Origin: Bradyrhizobium sp. in8p8
GTDB taxonomy: Bacteria; Pseudomonadota; Alphaproteobacteria; Rhizobiales; Xanthobacteraceae
DNA length: 64,000 nucleotides
Reading direction: 5' to 3'
Assembly (NCBI RefSeq): GCF_000426845.1
Contig: NZ_AUGD01000003.1
Span: forward strand, 455,459 to 519,458
Made by a program: the position numbers and the translations under genes. The first letter of the stretch is position 1. Each line of letters begins with the position of its first letter. The notes beneath the pieces are model-generated. The model saw only the letters and a program-made list of their open reading frames with translations, was not told the DNA's origin and did not search any database. Below, piece after piece: positions 27,301 to 34,388 of the stretch.

Positions 27301-27469
27301 CAATCCGCTGCCGCGTGGCCTCCGCATCTGCCAGCAAGACTGTGCTGCCGCCCAGCGTGTCGAAGAACAGTGCCTCCAGCGCCGTCGCGTCGCGACGCGC
27401 GCAGGTCAGCTCATCAATGCCGGTCGAGCTATAACGGTCGATGCCGATGAACAGGCCGCGAAACGGCAT
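24365..27469 (-). CDS. Caspase-like peptidase fused to Ski2-like DExH helicase
   Basis: 1034 aa. Residues 1-215 form a caspase/metacaspase (C14) domain: FIGIDRY, the catalytic His79 in AFSGHGS, Cys125 in FLDCCFSGG, and GHGFLTHFLLEAL. Residues 285-760 form a superfamily-2 helicase: Walker A APTSSGKT (Lys317), IVIDEAQMIADRGRG, SAVIGDTNGLEQW, TTTLAMGVNTPA, LVGRAGRLGFAEKG. The arrangement resembles Ski2/Hel308 enzymes, with a C-terminal helical part (about 770-1034). All catalytic residues of both halves are present. A protease coupled to a nucleic-acid motor fits a suicide-type defence effector (inference). It is co-directional with, and 11 bp from, a YodC-like gene. Confidence 0.88.
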   Translation of the reverse strand: MPFRGLFIGIDRYSSTGIDELTCARRDATALEALFFDTLGGSTVLLADAEATRQRIEDAFADLAGCGPEDTVVIAFSGHGSETHELVTHDANPDDLAGSAIPLELLQEWFSRIPAKRLILFLDCCFSGGIGAKVLHVDAKPRSLLSAEARLAQLGGAGRIIFTASAATEPAYEHRRFGHGFLTHFLLEALCGAEEVVSGGKLSLYRLLEHVTSRVRAAALQGGKEQNPTMRGSIDGDVAWPVFVPGAKYRAAFPARLPAKVTSDLASLSSAGFPDALVTAWAGAIPSLNALQISAITDFGVLDGENLVVSAPTSSGKTMVGELAALRNVLDRKRALFLLPLKALVADKRRHFESVYGGFGVRTVEATGETDDIAPLLRGQYDVGLLTYEKFAAIALTFPHVLAQVGAIVIDEAQMIADRGRGANLEFILTLIRMRRREGIEPQLIALSAVIGDTNGLEQWLGARLLRRTERPVPLEEGLLLGTGHFRFLDPETGNEQVEGPLVRRLVGGKGSSQDWIIPLVRKLVAEGQQVIVFRETKGEARGCANYLAESLGLPPAAEALTQMPGGDPSQASADLRSALGRGVAFHNSDLDREERRVIEEEFRRSGSGLRVIAATTTLAMGVNTPASSVIIAGLNHPGDEPYSVAEYKNLVGRAGRLGFAEKGASYLLALDPRAEHDLWSRYVTAEPEDLVSRFLDGTTDPRSLIIRVLVAAQRAAGEGVPSEEIVEFLESSFGAFQARRAHSAWQWSRPDLLSALADLERHGLVQKNATGAYELTKLGRLAGESAAEVGSIVALVDCLGSLQPQEISDPVLIAAAQTTVEVDQLLFPINRKSTQKEPQLWPNELQRQNVPWHVLNALQRGTTEDHQATLRAKKAVACLLFVSGRAMSEIERVLTQFGGAFGGAAGPIRAVAARTCDLMPVAARVAEILHPTLDLGDRVRRLAIRLTYGVPSAAVDLAQFAGADLLRGDYCRLAAAQLCEPEQIDAATDDQILACVDKDRRKLALVRDAAKRVAKRRAEAVAPSAPILEVYVP

Positions 27470-27480
27470 GAGGCACCACG

Positions 27481-27717
27481 CTACGCCCGAACGACGCCGA
27501 CGGAGAACGCGGCTCGTGGCTTCTCAGCCTTCTCCAGCACGACCGGCGCGAACGTGTCTTTCCGCGCGACCTGCTTGTTGCCCACCTTCTCGAACCAGAC
27601 ACACCAGACGGCATCCTCCTCCAGCATGGCCGTCTTCCCGACCTGCTCGACCGTCATGATCGGCCCGCCTGACTTCACCCGCACAAGATCGCCGGGCTTG
27701 AATTCGGTAGCATCCAT
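27481..27717 (-). CDS. YodC-like (DUF2158) small protein
   Basis: 78 aa, SH3-like beta barrel: FKPGDLVRVKSGGPIMTVEQVG and VWCVWFEKVGNKQVARKDTFAP. DUF2158 proteins are common in mobile elements and their function is unknown. It lies 11 bp before the caspase-helicase gene and probably shares its mRNA. The Trp-Cys-x-Trp-Phe strand is the family signature. Confidence 0.82.
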   Translation of the reverse strand: MDATEFKPGDLVRVKSGGPIMTVEQVGKTAMLEEDAVWCVWFEKVGNKQVARKDTFAPVVLEKAEKPRAAFSVGVVRA

Positions 27718-27963
27718 TCTCCACGCTCCTTCTCGATGCCTATCTGTCCTCGCCAGGCACCGGAGGAGGTCGCAAGAAGCTCGCCCACGTCCCCACCACC
27801 ATGAGTGGAGACGCGCACGTGCTAGGAGATCGCCCCATGCCTAACATCAATATATGGTGTGTCGGTCATTCCTTGCACAAGGATTTCGGCGAAGACCGTG
27901 TAAGCTCCTGATAGATGTTCTTGATTTGTCTCTTAGGGCTGCGCTGCGTTCCGAAGCGGGATA
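27718..27963. promoter_or_regulatory. Probable promoter region for yodC-like / caspase-helicase
   Basis: About 250 bp separates this pair from the Ubl cluster. On the minus strand an AT-rich CATATATTG near 27850 could be a -10 element with TTGTGC upstream, but the match is weak. No gene is visible in the gap. Confidence 0.35.
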
Positions 27964-27988
27964 GCCCGACGGCAACCTGCCGTCGGGC
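27964..27988 (-). terminator. Strong hairpin after the DUF6527 gene
   Basis: GCCCGACGGC-AACCT-GCCGTCGGGC, perfect 10-bp stem, extended by GATA/TATC outside. It lies seven bases beyond the DUF6527 stop. There is no T-run, so it may stabilise the 3' end or terminate inefficiently. Confidence 0.6.
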
Positions 27989-27994
27989 CTATCG

Positions 27995-28435
27995 TCACGA
28001 TCTGCCAGATAGCCAACGCCAGGCGCGGCGCCAGAAGCCGGGAGCCGCCTTGACGGGAGCGGGCTGAACGGCAAGTTCGATCGCTGGCGTCTGCCCGTAG
28101 AAGCGCGCTTTGGCAGCGCGGTCACGACGACGCTCGGCTTCGACCTGCTCGTCACTCCAGGGGCCGGCCTCGATCACCTTGCTGCGGTCGATCACATAGT
28201 GTGACCGGCATTTCAGCGTCCAATTGCCGATCGACGGCCGAAGGGAGACGGTCTCGCCATCGAACGTCATCTTCCAGTCCGTCGGCGTGAAGGGGGCGAC
28301 GACCTCCTCGCCGCAACCGCAGCAGCAGCTGTGGGCTGATGTGGCATATTCCATCGAAACATAGAGAATGCCTGCCTCAAGGCGCTCAGGGATGTGTTCG
28401 ACGAAACGATGTTCGAGTCGCTTGTGCCGTATCAC
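27995..28435 (-). CDS. DUF6527 protein, putative Ubl-processing metallopeptidase
   Basis: 146 aa from a GTG that overlaps the stop of the E1 gene (GTGA). Family landmarks are EHIPERLEAGILYVS, Glu29 (SMEYATS), His35, the Cys cluster 37-41 (SCCCGCGEE), RPSIGNWTLKCRSHYVI with Cys76 and His79, and a basic tryptophan-rich tail. Conserved Cys, Glu and His residues could bind a zinc ion. As I recall the literature on bacterial ubiquitination-like operons, DUF6527 is the companion gene of multi-Ubl/E1 cassettes and is proposed to be a Ubl peptidase. Its position here agrees; the catalytic assignment is not something I can prove from one sequence. Confidence 0.82.
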   Translation of the reverse strand: MIRHKRLEHRFVEHIPERLEAGILYVSMEYATSAHSCCCGCGEEVVAPFTPTDWKMTFDGETVSLRPSIGNWTLKCRSHYVIDRSKVIEAGPWSDEQVEAERRRDRAAKARFYGQTPAIELAVQPAPVKAAPGFWRRAWRWLSGRS

Positions 28436-29604
28436 GCGAGATCCCCGTTGATCAGCATGTTGCCGTCGGTGGTGTAGGTGCAGTGATGCTCGCGCTCGAG
28501 GTCGCGGTAGAAGCCGCGAATCTTCTTCCACTTGACGACCGCGAGGACAGCATTCAGGGCGTTGAGATCCGCGACCTGGATGTTGGAGGCGTAGATGTCC
28601 TTGGCGCCGCCGCCGACGAAGGAAATGCGCTGCCGCGCGTGATCGCGCTTCTCCGGCGTACTGGCGGTGACGCGCAGGATGCCGCCCAGCGACCCCTCGT
28701 CGAGCTCGAGCCCCATGCCAACATCGACGAACGCGGCGCCGATCGCCTCGAGCTTCTCTACGATCAGCCGCTTAGCGTCACCCGCATCGAGGGACAGGAA
28801 CGCGAAGGTGACGCCGTCGAGAAGGTGAATGTTGTCGACGCCGAGCGCGACATCGTGCGCCACGATGTTCCGGTGCATCCGGCTGTAGATGCGCTTCAGG
28901 TATTCGACCTTCTTGGGCGCTTCCCGCAATTCCTCCAGGCTCGGAGCGCCCGGCGCGCGAAACGCGTTATGGGTCAGGAACTCGTCGCTGTCGAACAGCC
29001 GGATTTCCCGGACAGGCGTCTTGGCGACGAAATCCAGGATGTAGCCGCCGGTCCCCCCGACGCCGATGATGGCGACCCGCTCGTTGACGAGTCGCTCGGT
29101 CAGGACGCCGATCCCGACACGGTCGGAGGCGGTCTCGACATAGTTGAAGACGCTGTCCTCCTCCTCTTCCGGTTCGCGGAAGGTGCGAGGCGTCGCGCCG
29201 GACTTCAGCACTGCGGCCGGGCCCGCGAGGATATTCGCGTAGCTCGTCATCTTGTGGTGGTAGTCCGAGTAGCCGCCGTCTGGCTTGCTGGAGAAGCTGT
29301 GCGTCGCCTTCAGGCCGTGGCCGAGATCGAAGGCGCCGGCCGCATGCGAGATGCCCTGGATGGGCCTGCCGTCGGCGTGGCACGGGAAATCGCCGTCCCA
29401 GTGGATGACATGGGTGTCGGGCGGGCGCGTCTGATCTCCGGCCAGCGTGAGGCTGGAGATGAGGGTGCCGATGCGCACCTCCCGGCGCGCATCGACATAC
29501 GGCACCTCGCGCATAACGAGATACCCGCCCTGCTGCTGGACGAAGTAGCCTTCGTCCCGCAGCCGCTTGAGGTCCGGATTACGACTGAACAGTGCGCGTG
29601 ACAT
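28432..29604 (-). CDS. Fused E2-like / ThiF-type E1 Ubl-activating enzyme
   Basis: 390 aa from ATG 29604, overlapping the Ubl gene by 26 bases. The C-terminal half (about 170-355) is a ThiF/E1 Rossmann domain: VAIIGVGGTGG (Gly181-187), IRLFDSDEF with the ATP/Mg-binding Asp205 and Asp207, and HNAFRAPGAP. The N-terminal 140 residues resemble the E2-like region found in these operons, with THVIHWDGDFPCHADG (His65, His68, Cys75). There are only two cysteines, Cys75 and Cys374 (EHHCTY), so the thioester carrier, if any, must be one of them. It would adenylate the C-terminus of the adjacent Ubl. Confidence 0.85.
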   Translation of the reverse strand: MSRALFSRNPDLKRLRDEGYFVQQQGGYLVMREVPYVDARREVRIGTLISSLTLAGDQTRPPDTHVIHWDGDFPCHADGRPIQGISHAAGAFDLGHGLKATHSFSSKPDGGYSDYHHKMTSYANILAGPAAVLKSGATPRTFREPEEEEDSVFNYVETASDRVGIGVLTERLVNERVAIIGVGGTGGYILDFVAKTPVREIRLFDSDEFLTHNAFRAPGAPSLEELREAPKKVEYLKRIYSRMHRNIVAHDVALGVDNIHLLDGVTFAFLSLDAGDAKRLIVEKLEAIGAAFVDVGMGLELDEGSLGGILRVTASTPEKRDHARQRISFVGGGAKDIYASNIQVADLNALNAVLAVVKWKKIRGFYRDLEREHHCTYTTDGNMLINGDLA

Positions 29605-30325
29605 TGAACACCGTGCCCTTCTTCTTGACGTCGACGGAGCCGCCAACCCCGAGCTCACCGGCGGGCGGCGTCGACGCCGCGTGCCGATAGGTCATCGAGA
29701 AGACGACGTTGGGTTCGTGCTGGCCCGGGAAGGCGAGCTGGACGATCTGTTCGAACGTCACCGTGCGGGCGTTCACCGTGCGCGGCCGCGAATTGACGAT
29801 GATCTCGAACGTCAGCCGCGCGGTGATGAACCGCTCGATGCCGGGCTGGACCAGATCGATCAGCTCGCCATGCTCGATCAGGCGATCTTCACCGCCGGGA
29901 ACCTCGAGGAAGACGGCCTCCCCCTCGCCGGGCTTGGCGAGGCCGTAGAGCACCGTGCCGCTGATGACCGGCTTGCCCCAGAGCAGCTCGTGGTCGTTGA
30001 GGGTCAGCTTGAAGTCGCGGTCGGTCTGGAAGGCGATGAACCGCTCGGCGCCGCGCTCACGCAGGTCGAACGGCTCGTTGAGCCTCACATCCTCGAAATC
30101 GCCCGAGGGCAGGATCGCGATGAGGCTGTAACCGTCCCGCGGGTCGAGTGCCGCGGCTTCCAGCAACTGGCGGCCGAGCGGCACGGGATCGCTCACCACA
30201 CGGGACTGGAAGTTGAGATCGCCCTGCGCGAGGAGAAAGCGATACCCCCGCGCCGGACGCAACGCCCGGCCTTCGCGCAGGGCGTCGCCGAGATCGTCGT
30301 AATCAAGAAGTTCTTCGGTGTTCAT
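29579..30325 (-). CDS. Three-domain ubiquitin-like protein (multiubiquitin type)
   Basis: 248 aa made of three tandem beta-grasp units at about 28-100, 103-169 and 172-244. Units 1 and 2 end in the matching strands ERFIAF and ERFITA; units 2 and 3 begin DFKLTLNDHELLWG and TFEIIVNSRPRTVN. The C-terminus is NVTRTVQS, with no Gly-Gly, so conjugation would need a non-classical terminus or processing. The next gene is the E1/E2 fusion, which overlaps it. The family (multiubiquitin, Pfam PF14452 from memory) is known only in such operons. An RBS-overlapping hairpin precedes it (30329-30379). Confidence 0.85.
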   Translation of the reverse strand: MNTEELLDYDDLGDALREGRALRPARGYRFLLAQGDLNFQSRVVSDPVPLGRQLLEAAALDPRDGYSLIAILPSGDFEDVRLNEPFDLRERGAERFIAFQTDRDFKLTLNDHELLWGKPVISGTVLYGLAKPGEGEAVFLEVPGGEDRLIEHGELIDLVQPGIERFITARLTFEIIVNSRPRTVNARTVTFEQIVQLAFPGQHEPNVVFSMTYRHAASTPPAGELGVGGSVDVKKKGTVFNVTRTVQS

Positions 30326-30328
30326 AAG

Positions 30329-30379
30329 ATTGGGTCCTTAGGTTCGGCCGAGGCAGCGCCGCGGCTCTAAGGGTCCAAT
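30329..30379 (-). promoter_or_regulatory. Hairpin over the Ubl gene ribosome-binding site
   Basis: Arms 30329-30341 and 30367-30379 pair over 11 of 13 positions (minus-strand RNA ATTGGACCCTTAG with CTAAGGACCCAAT). The downstream arm contains AAGGA, the likely Shine-Dalgarno of the Ubl gene, four bases before its start. This is the only long gap (81 bp) inside the otherwise overlapping operon. Confidence 0.55.
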
Positions 30380-30406
30380 CGGAGCGAGGGAGGCCGACCG
30401 GTAAGG

Positions 30407-33400
30407 TCAGACGAACTTTTTTTGCAAGGGGCCGTCGGGGGTCTGCCCGCAGATGAAGAAGGCCGGGCAGTTCGGGCAGGTGCGCGACGAAACCTCGGCC
30501 GGAAACCGTCCGGCGCGGATGTCGCCGAGAAACTTTGCGAGCTTGTCCTTGCGCCCCTTCAGCTCCCGATCGGACAAGGCAAGCGCATGTGCCTCGCCGT
30601 CGGAAAGATGGACGAGCTCTGCGACCGCGCCGGGAAAGGACTGCCTGACCGCCAGCATCAGCGCCGCCGCGCCGACATCCTTGCCCTCGGCCGACCGCAT
30701 GTGACCCGTGCGAATGCGGCGCACGGCGCGGATGCCGTCCGGCCGCACCAGCACCTCGTCCGGCCGAACGATGATCTCCTCGCCGCCGAAACTGAGGCTG
30801 AGCGCGACCGGCGCTTCGGGGACTGCTTCGGCGCGGTTCGCCAGGAAGAAGCGCAGCATTGCCAGCGCCAGATCGCGGAATTCCGCGCGATAGCCGTGCT
30901 CGCCGAGCCCCTCGCCGGCGAGCGCCGCATCGATGCGATCTTGCAGCGCCTGCTCGGACACGGGTCCATCCGACGCGATCACCGCCTCGACCACCACGCG
31001 AACCGCCTCATGCAGATGCATGAAGGCGGTCGCGGTTCGCCGGCCGCCGACCTGCAGGACATGCGTGTAGAAGAAGCGACGCGGGCAGGATTCATAAAGA
31101 GCGATCTGCGGGGCGCCTAACCGCAGCCGTCCGTCGACCACCAAATCGATATCCCGAGCTTCCGCGGCCACGGGAAGCGGCCGTGCCGGCACGAGCGAAC
31201 GGCGTGTTAAGGTCGCCCCGAGACGGTCGAGGAATGGCGAAAGCGGTCGGTTGTGGCCGTTACTCTTCTCGGTCGGCGCATAAAGGATCAGGCGATCGCG
31301 GGCGCGCGACTGCGCCACGTAAAATAGGCACTCCTGCTCCTCGGCCTGACCTGCGCGGAACGCCTCCAGCGCACTGCCCTCCGCCCCCGCGATCATCCCG
31401 TCGGGCGCCGGACAGGGCGGCGCCGGCGGCGTGCGTGGGATCGTGTCGCTGTTAAGCCCAGGAATATGGACGCCACCGAACTCTAGGCCCTTGGCGCCAT
31501 GGATGGTCATCAGCCGCACGGCGTCGAGATGCTGGGCGGCCGCCGGCAATTGGCGCAGGTCGCGGTCGTCGCCGAGCCGCACGAGCCTGCGCACACGATC
31601 GAGCAGGCGCGTGATGGGCAGCCCGCGTCCGGCCGGTTGTACCCGCACAAAGTTGAGGAATTGCCAGATCGCGATGCCCCGTGTGCGGTCGGCGAGATCC
31701 TCCGACGCGCCCAGGCGCGCGGCGATGCGTGTGCGATCGAGCAACAGCGTCGCGAGCACGGTCCAGGGCGAGGCCGTCTGATCGAAACCATCGAGCGCAG
31801 TCGCGAGCTTGGCAACGGTCTGCCGCCCCCTGTCGCTCAAACCGGGGATCGCCTCGCCATGCCGCAGCCAGCCCGCCGGCGCGTGCTCGGCCGCCCGCAG
31901 ATGGTCGAAGACCGCGACCACATCGGCAAAGGAGGTGGCGAAGTCTCGCCAGCAGGCAATGCGCACCAGGCCCATGGCGCGCCGATCGACCAGGATCGAG
32001 AGGAGAGCCAGGAGATCCTTGACCTCACCCCGCTCGAACAGACTTCCCAGGAAGAGGACCGGCACGCCGAGCCGTTCCAGGTCCTGCCCGATCGTCGACA
32101 GCTTTTCGTTGCCGGTGCACAGGACCGCCTGGTCACGATAGGCGTAGCCGTCACGCCGCAGCTCCTCGATAGCGTCGGCCAGGGCGACCTGCTGCTGCTC
32201 GGCGCGCTGGACCGTGCGCAACTCGGGCCTATGTCCATTGGCGTCGCGGTCCGCGTCGAGGCCACTATCCGCATCGCCGGCGCGCATCGTGATCGCGAAA
32301 CTGGAGAAGCTGGCGACAATCTCCGGCACCGAACGATAATTACGCTTCAATCGACCGCGATTGCCACCGGCGAAGTCCTCCTTGCCGAACCGGGTTATGT
32401 TGAAGGATGAGGCACCGCGAAACCGGTAGATCGACTGCTTGGCGTCGCCGACCATCCAGAGATTGCGGCCGTCGGGCCGCAGTGCGCTCAGCAGCCGCAC
32501 GCTGCTGCGGTTCACGTCCTGATACTCATCCACCAGGACATGATCATATTGCGCCTGCAGCGCCGCGCAGATGGCCGCCTCCTTTTCGAGCAGTTGCACC
32601 GGCAAGGCGACAAGATCGCCGAAGTCGATGCAATGCGCGTTGCGCTTGAGCTGTTCGTAGGCCGCGTAGACGCGGGCAACCTCGCCGGCGCGTTCCGCCG
32701 CCTCGCGCGCATCCGAGTCCTGGGCTTTCGCCTGCATGGCGTCGGCGAGCGCGGCGTAGGTTTCGGCGTCGACCACCTCATCCTTCGCCCGCGATACGGC
32801 GGCCAACATGTCGGCAATGATCTGGGTCGGATCGTAAAGATTGCGGTAGTACGCGAGCCTAAGCCGCGGGAACTCCCCCTCGAGGAGTTCGACCGCTTCG
32901 GTCCGGTCCATCATCCGCGGGTCCTTCGGCAGGCCGAGCTCCGCATGGAAACGACGGATGATATCGAGGCCGAAGGCATGGAACGTGCCGATCCACATCG
33001 CGGCCGCAGCCTCGGGCCGCTTGCGCGCGATCCGCTCGGCCATCTCGCCCGCTGCCTTGTTCGAAAAGGTCAACAGCAGTATGCGCCGTGGATCGACGCC
33101 CTCGCCTAGAAGGCCCTCGACGCGCGCGATCAGCGTCTGCGTCTTGCCGGTGCCAGGCCCCGCCTCAAGCAGATAGGCTTCGCCGCGATGCGCCGCAGCG
33201 GCCGCTTGCAGCGGATTGAGCGGCCGTTCGACATGCGCCGCAGTCGCGGCGGGAGGCACGGGCGGCAGCAGCAAAGCATCGAACAACTGCTGCGCGACGA
33301 CCTCGAACGGCGCGCCGAGCTTCGCGGCGATGGCGGACGCGGCGAGCCCTTGGTCGACATGGAGCGCCCGCGCGACGGTGCGCGGAAGCAGCAGTTCGCG

Positions 33401-33808
33401 CGCGAACAGGTCCATCTGGACTTCGCGGCGTTGCCGGCGTCCATAATCGACAACCCGATCCATTCCGACTGGTGAGGGCTCGGCCGGGCGTGCCGGATCA
33501 ATCATCGGCGCCGCTTCGCCACCAGGATCGTCGCCCAGCTCGACATGGCCGATCTCATGCGCCACGAGGAAAGCTTGCTCGAACGGAGAGCCCATATTCT
33601 CGTGAAGAATCAGATCGTCGGCGGCGACGAAAGTCGCGCGGCCGCCATTGAGGACGGCTGCGCCGGCGGCAGTCCGTTCGACATCAATCCCCCGCCGCTT
33701 GGCCTCGGCGACAGCAAAGTCATAGGGCGACCAGGGATCGGCGCCGGATGCAACGAGGCGAGCGTGAAGCTCGGCGGCGACTTGCCTGGCGAGCTCCACA
33801 CTGTCCAT
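30407..33808 (-). CDS. ImmA/IrrE zinc peptidase - UvrD helicase - Cas4/AddB-like fusion
   Basis: 1133 aa. Residues 30-185 are an ImmA/IrrE-type metallopeptidase: His84-Glu85-x-x-His88 (AHEIGH) and the following REVQMDLFARELLLP helix. Residues 195-860 are a UvrD/PcrA SF1 helicase: EAGPGTGKT (Lys222), LVDEYQDVN, GDAKQSIYRFRGA, RNYRSVPEI, TIHGAKGLEF. Residues 890-1133 resemble PD-(D/E)XK nucleases with a [4Fe-4S] signature: Cys908 (YESCPRRFFY), Cys1111, Cys1114 and Cys1120. The usual D-x-K triplet position reads VRRIRTG, so the nuclease is probably inactive. The start follows the previous stop by one base. A DNA motor carrying a regulator-cleaving peptidase is unusual. Confidence 0.88.
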   Translation of the reverse strand: MDSVELARQVAAELHARLVASGADPWSPYDFAVAEAKRRGIDVERTAAGAAVLNGGRATFVAADDLILHENMGSPFEQAFLVAHEIGHVELGDDPGGEAAPMIDPARPAEPSPVGMDRVVDYGRRQRREVQMDLFARELLLPRTVARALHVDQGLAASAIAAKLGAPFEVVAQQLFDALLLPPVPPAATAAHVERPLNPLQAAAAAHRGEAYLLEAGPGTGKTQTLIARVEGLLGEGVDPRRILLLTFSNKAAGEMAERIARKRPEAAAAMWIGTFHAFGLDIIRRFHAELGLPKDPRMMDRTEAVELLEGEFPRLRLAYYRNLYDPTQIIADMLAAVSRAKDEVVDAETYAALADAMQAKAQDSDAREAAERAGEVARVYAAYEQLKRNAHCIDFGDLVALPVQLLEKEAAICAALQAQYDHVLVDEYQDVNRSSVRLLSALRPDGRNLWMVGDAKQSIYRFRGASSFNITRFGKEDFAGGNRGRLKRNYRSVPEIVASFSSFAITMRAGDADSGLDADRDANGHRPELRTVQRAEQQQVALADAIEELRRDGYAYRDQAVLCTGNEKLSTIGQDLERLGVPVLFLGSLFERGEVKDLLALLSILVDRRAMGLVRIACWRDFATSFADVVAVFDHLRAAEHAPAGWLRHGEAIPGLSDRGRQTVAKLATALDGFDQTASPWTVLATLLLDRTRIAARLGASEDLADRTRGIAIWQFLNFVRVQPAGRGLPITRLLDRVRRLVRLGDDRDLRQLPAAAQHLDAVRLMTIHGAKGLEFGGVHIPGLNSDTIPRTPPAPPCPAPDGMIAGAEGSALEAFRAGQAEEQECLFYVAQSRARDRLILYAPTEKSNGHNRPLSPFLDRLGATLTRRSLVPARPLPVAAEARDIDLVVDGRLRLGAPQIALYESCPRRFFYTHVLQVGGRRTATAFMHLHEAVRVVVEAVIASDGPVSEQALQDRIDAALAGEGLGEHGYRAEFRDLALAMLRFFLANRAEAVPEAPVALSLSFGGEEIIVRPDEVLVRPDGIRAVRRIRTGHMRSAEGKDVGAAALMLAVRQSFPGAVAELVHLSDGEAHALALSDRELKGRKDKLAKFLGDIRAGRFPAEVSSRTCPNCPAFFICGQTPDGPLQKKFV

Positions 33809-33809
33809 G

Positions 33810-34388
33810 TCAGTCCGCCTCCGCCAACAGCCGGGCGCGCTTCTCGGCCGGGACGCCGGCATCGATCAGCACTTGCTCGAAGGTGACCTGCTCGCCGGCC
33901 ACCGGTTTGCTGTCGGCCTTATAGCTGCGCGCGACAATCAGGTGCGCTGGCCCCCAGGACGACTCCAACTGTGCGACAGAGCTGCGCATCGCATCCGCCA
34001 ATATCGCCAGGAAGCGTCGCGGGATACTGACGAGAGAGACCCGCCGTTCGCGCAGTGCGGTCACGACCTGCCGGGGCACGTCCAGACGCTGCGCGACGGC
34101 GCGCCAGTCATCGACCGTCAGCGCCGCGAAAGGGTCGGCTGCTGCCGCCGGCATAACCTTCGCGTGTTGCGACCAGGCAGCGTCGATCAGCGCCCGATCG
34201 GTAGCAGAGAGGGGTGCGGCATCTTCATAAGCCTCGCGGCTGAGTTCGCGCGAGAGGTCGATGAGCTCCCCGGCATATTCCGGGTATAGCCGCAGATAGC
34301 GTTCCAAGGTCGACCGGCCAGGCTCGCTCTCGACCGCGAACGCGTCGAGCACGGCCTCGCGGGATGGACGTCCGCCGCCGGGGCTCAC
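33810..34388 (-). CDS. Small HTH-like protein, candidate ImmA substrate
   Basis: 192 aa. The middle part LTVDDWRAVAQRLDVPRQVVTALRERR followed by SLVSIPRRFLAILADAM has the spacing of a degenerate Cro/CI-type helix-turn-helix. The N-terminus resembles an anti-sigma or zinc-less zf-HC2 region (LERYLRLYPEYAGELIDLS). It overlaps the sigma-like gene by four bases (ATGA) and ends two bases before the ImmA-helicase start. That position is where an ImmR-type repressor or anti-sigma factor would be expected; the role is inferred from context only. Confidence 0.7.
   Translation of the reverse strand: MSPGGGRPSREAVLDAFAVESEPGRSTLERYLRLYPEYAGELIDLSRELSREAYEDAAPLSATDRALIDAAWSQHAKVMPAAAADPFAALTVDDWRAVAQRLDVPRQVVTALRERRVSLVSIPRRFLAILADAMRSSVAQLESSWGPAHLIVARSYKADSKPVAGEQVTFEQVLIDAGVPAEKRARLLAEAD

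Noticed and set aside
27837..27912. A 24-codon plus-strand open frame in the gap before the Ubl cluster
   Set aside because: No ribosome-binding site, antisense to the surrounding transcription, and no similarity that I recognise.
27995..30325. A BilABCD-type Ubl defence operon with a JAB deubiquitinase
   Set aside because: No JAB/MPN motif and no separate E2 gene; the DUF6527 gene and multi-domain Ubl place it in the other (Bub-like) class.
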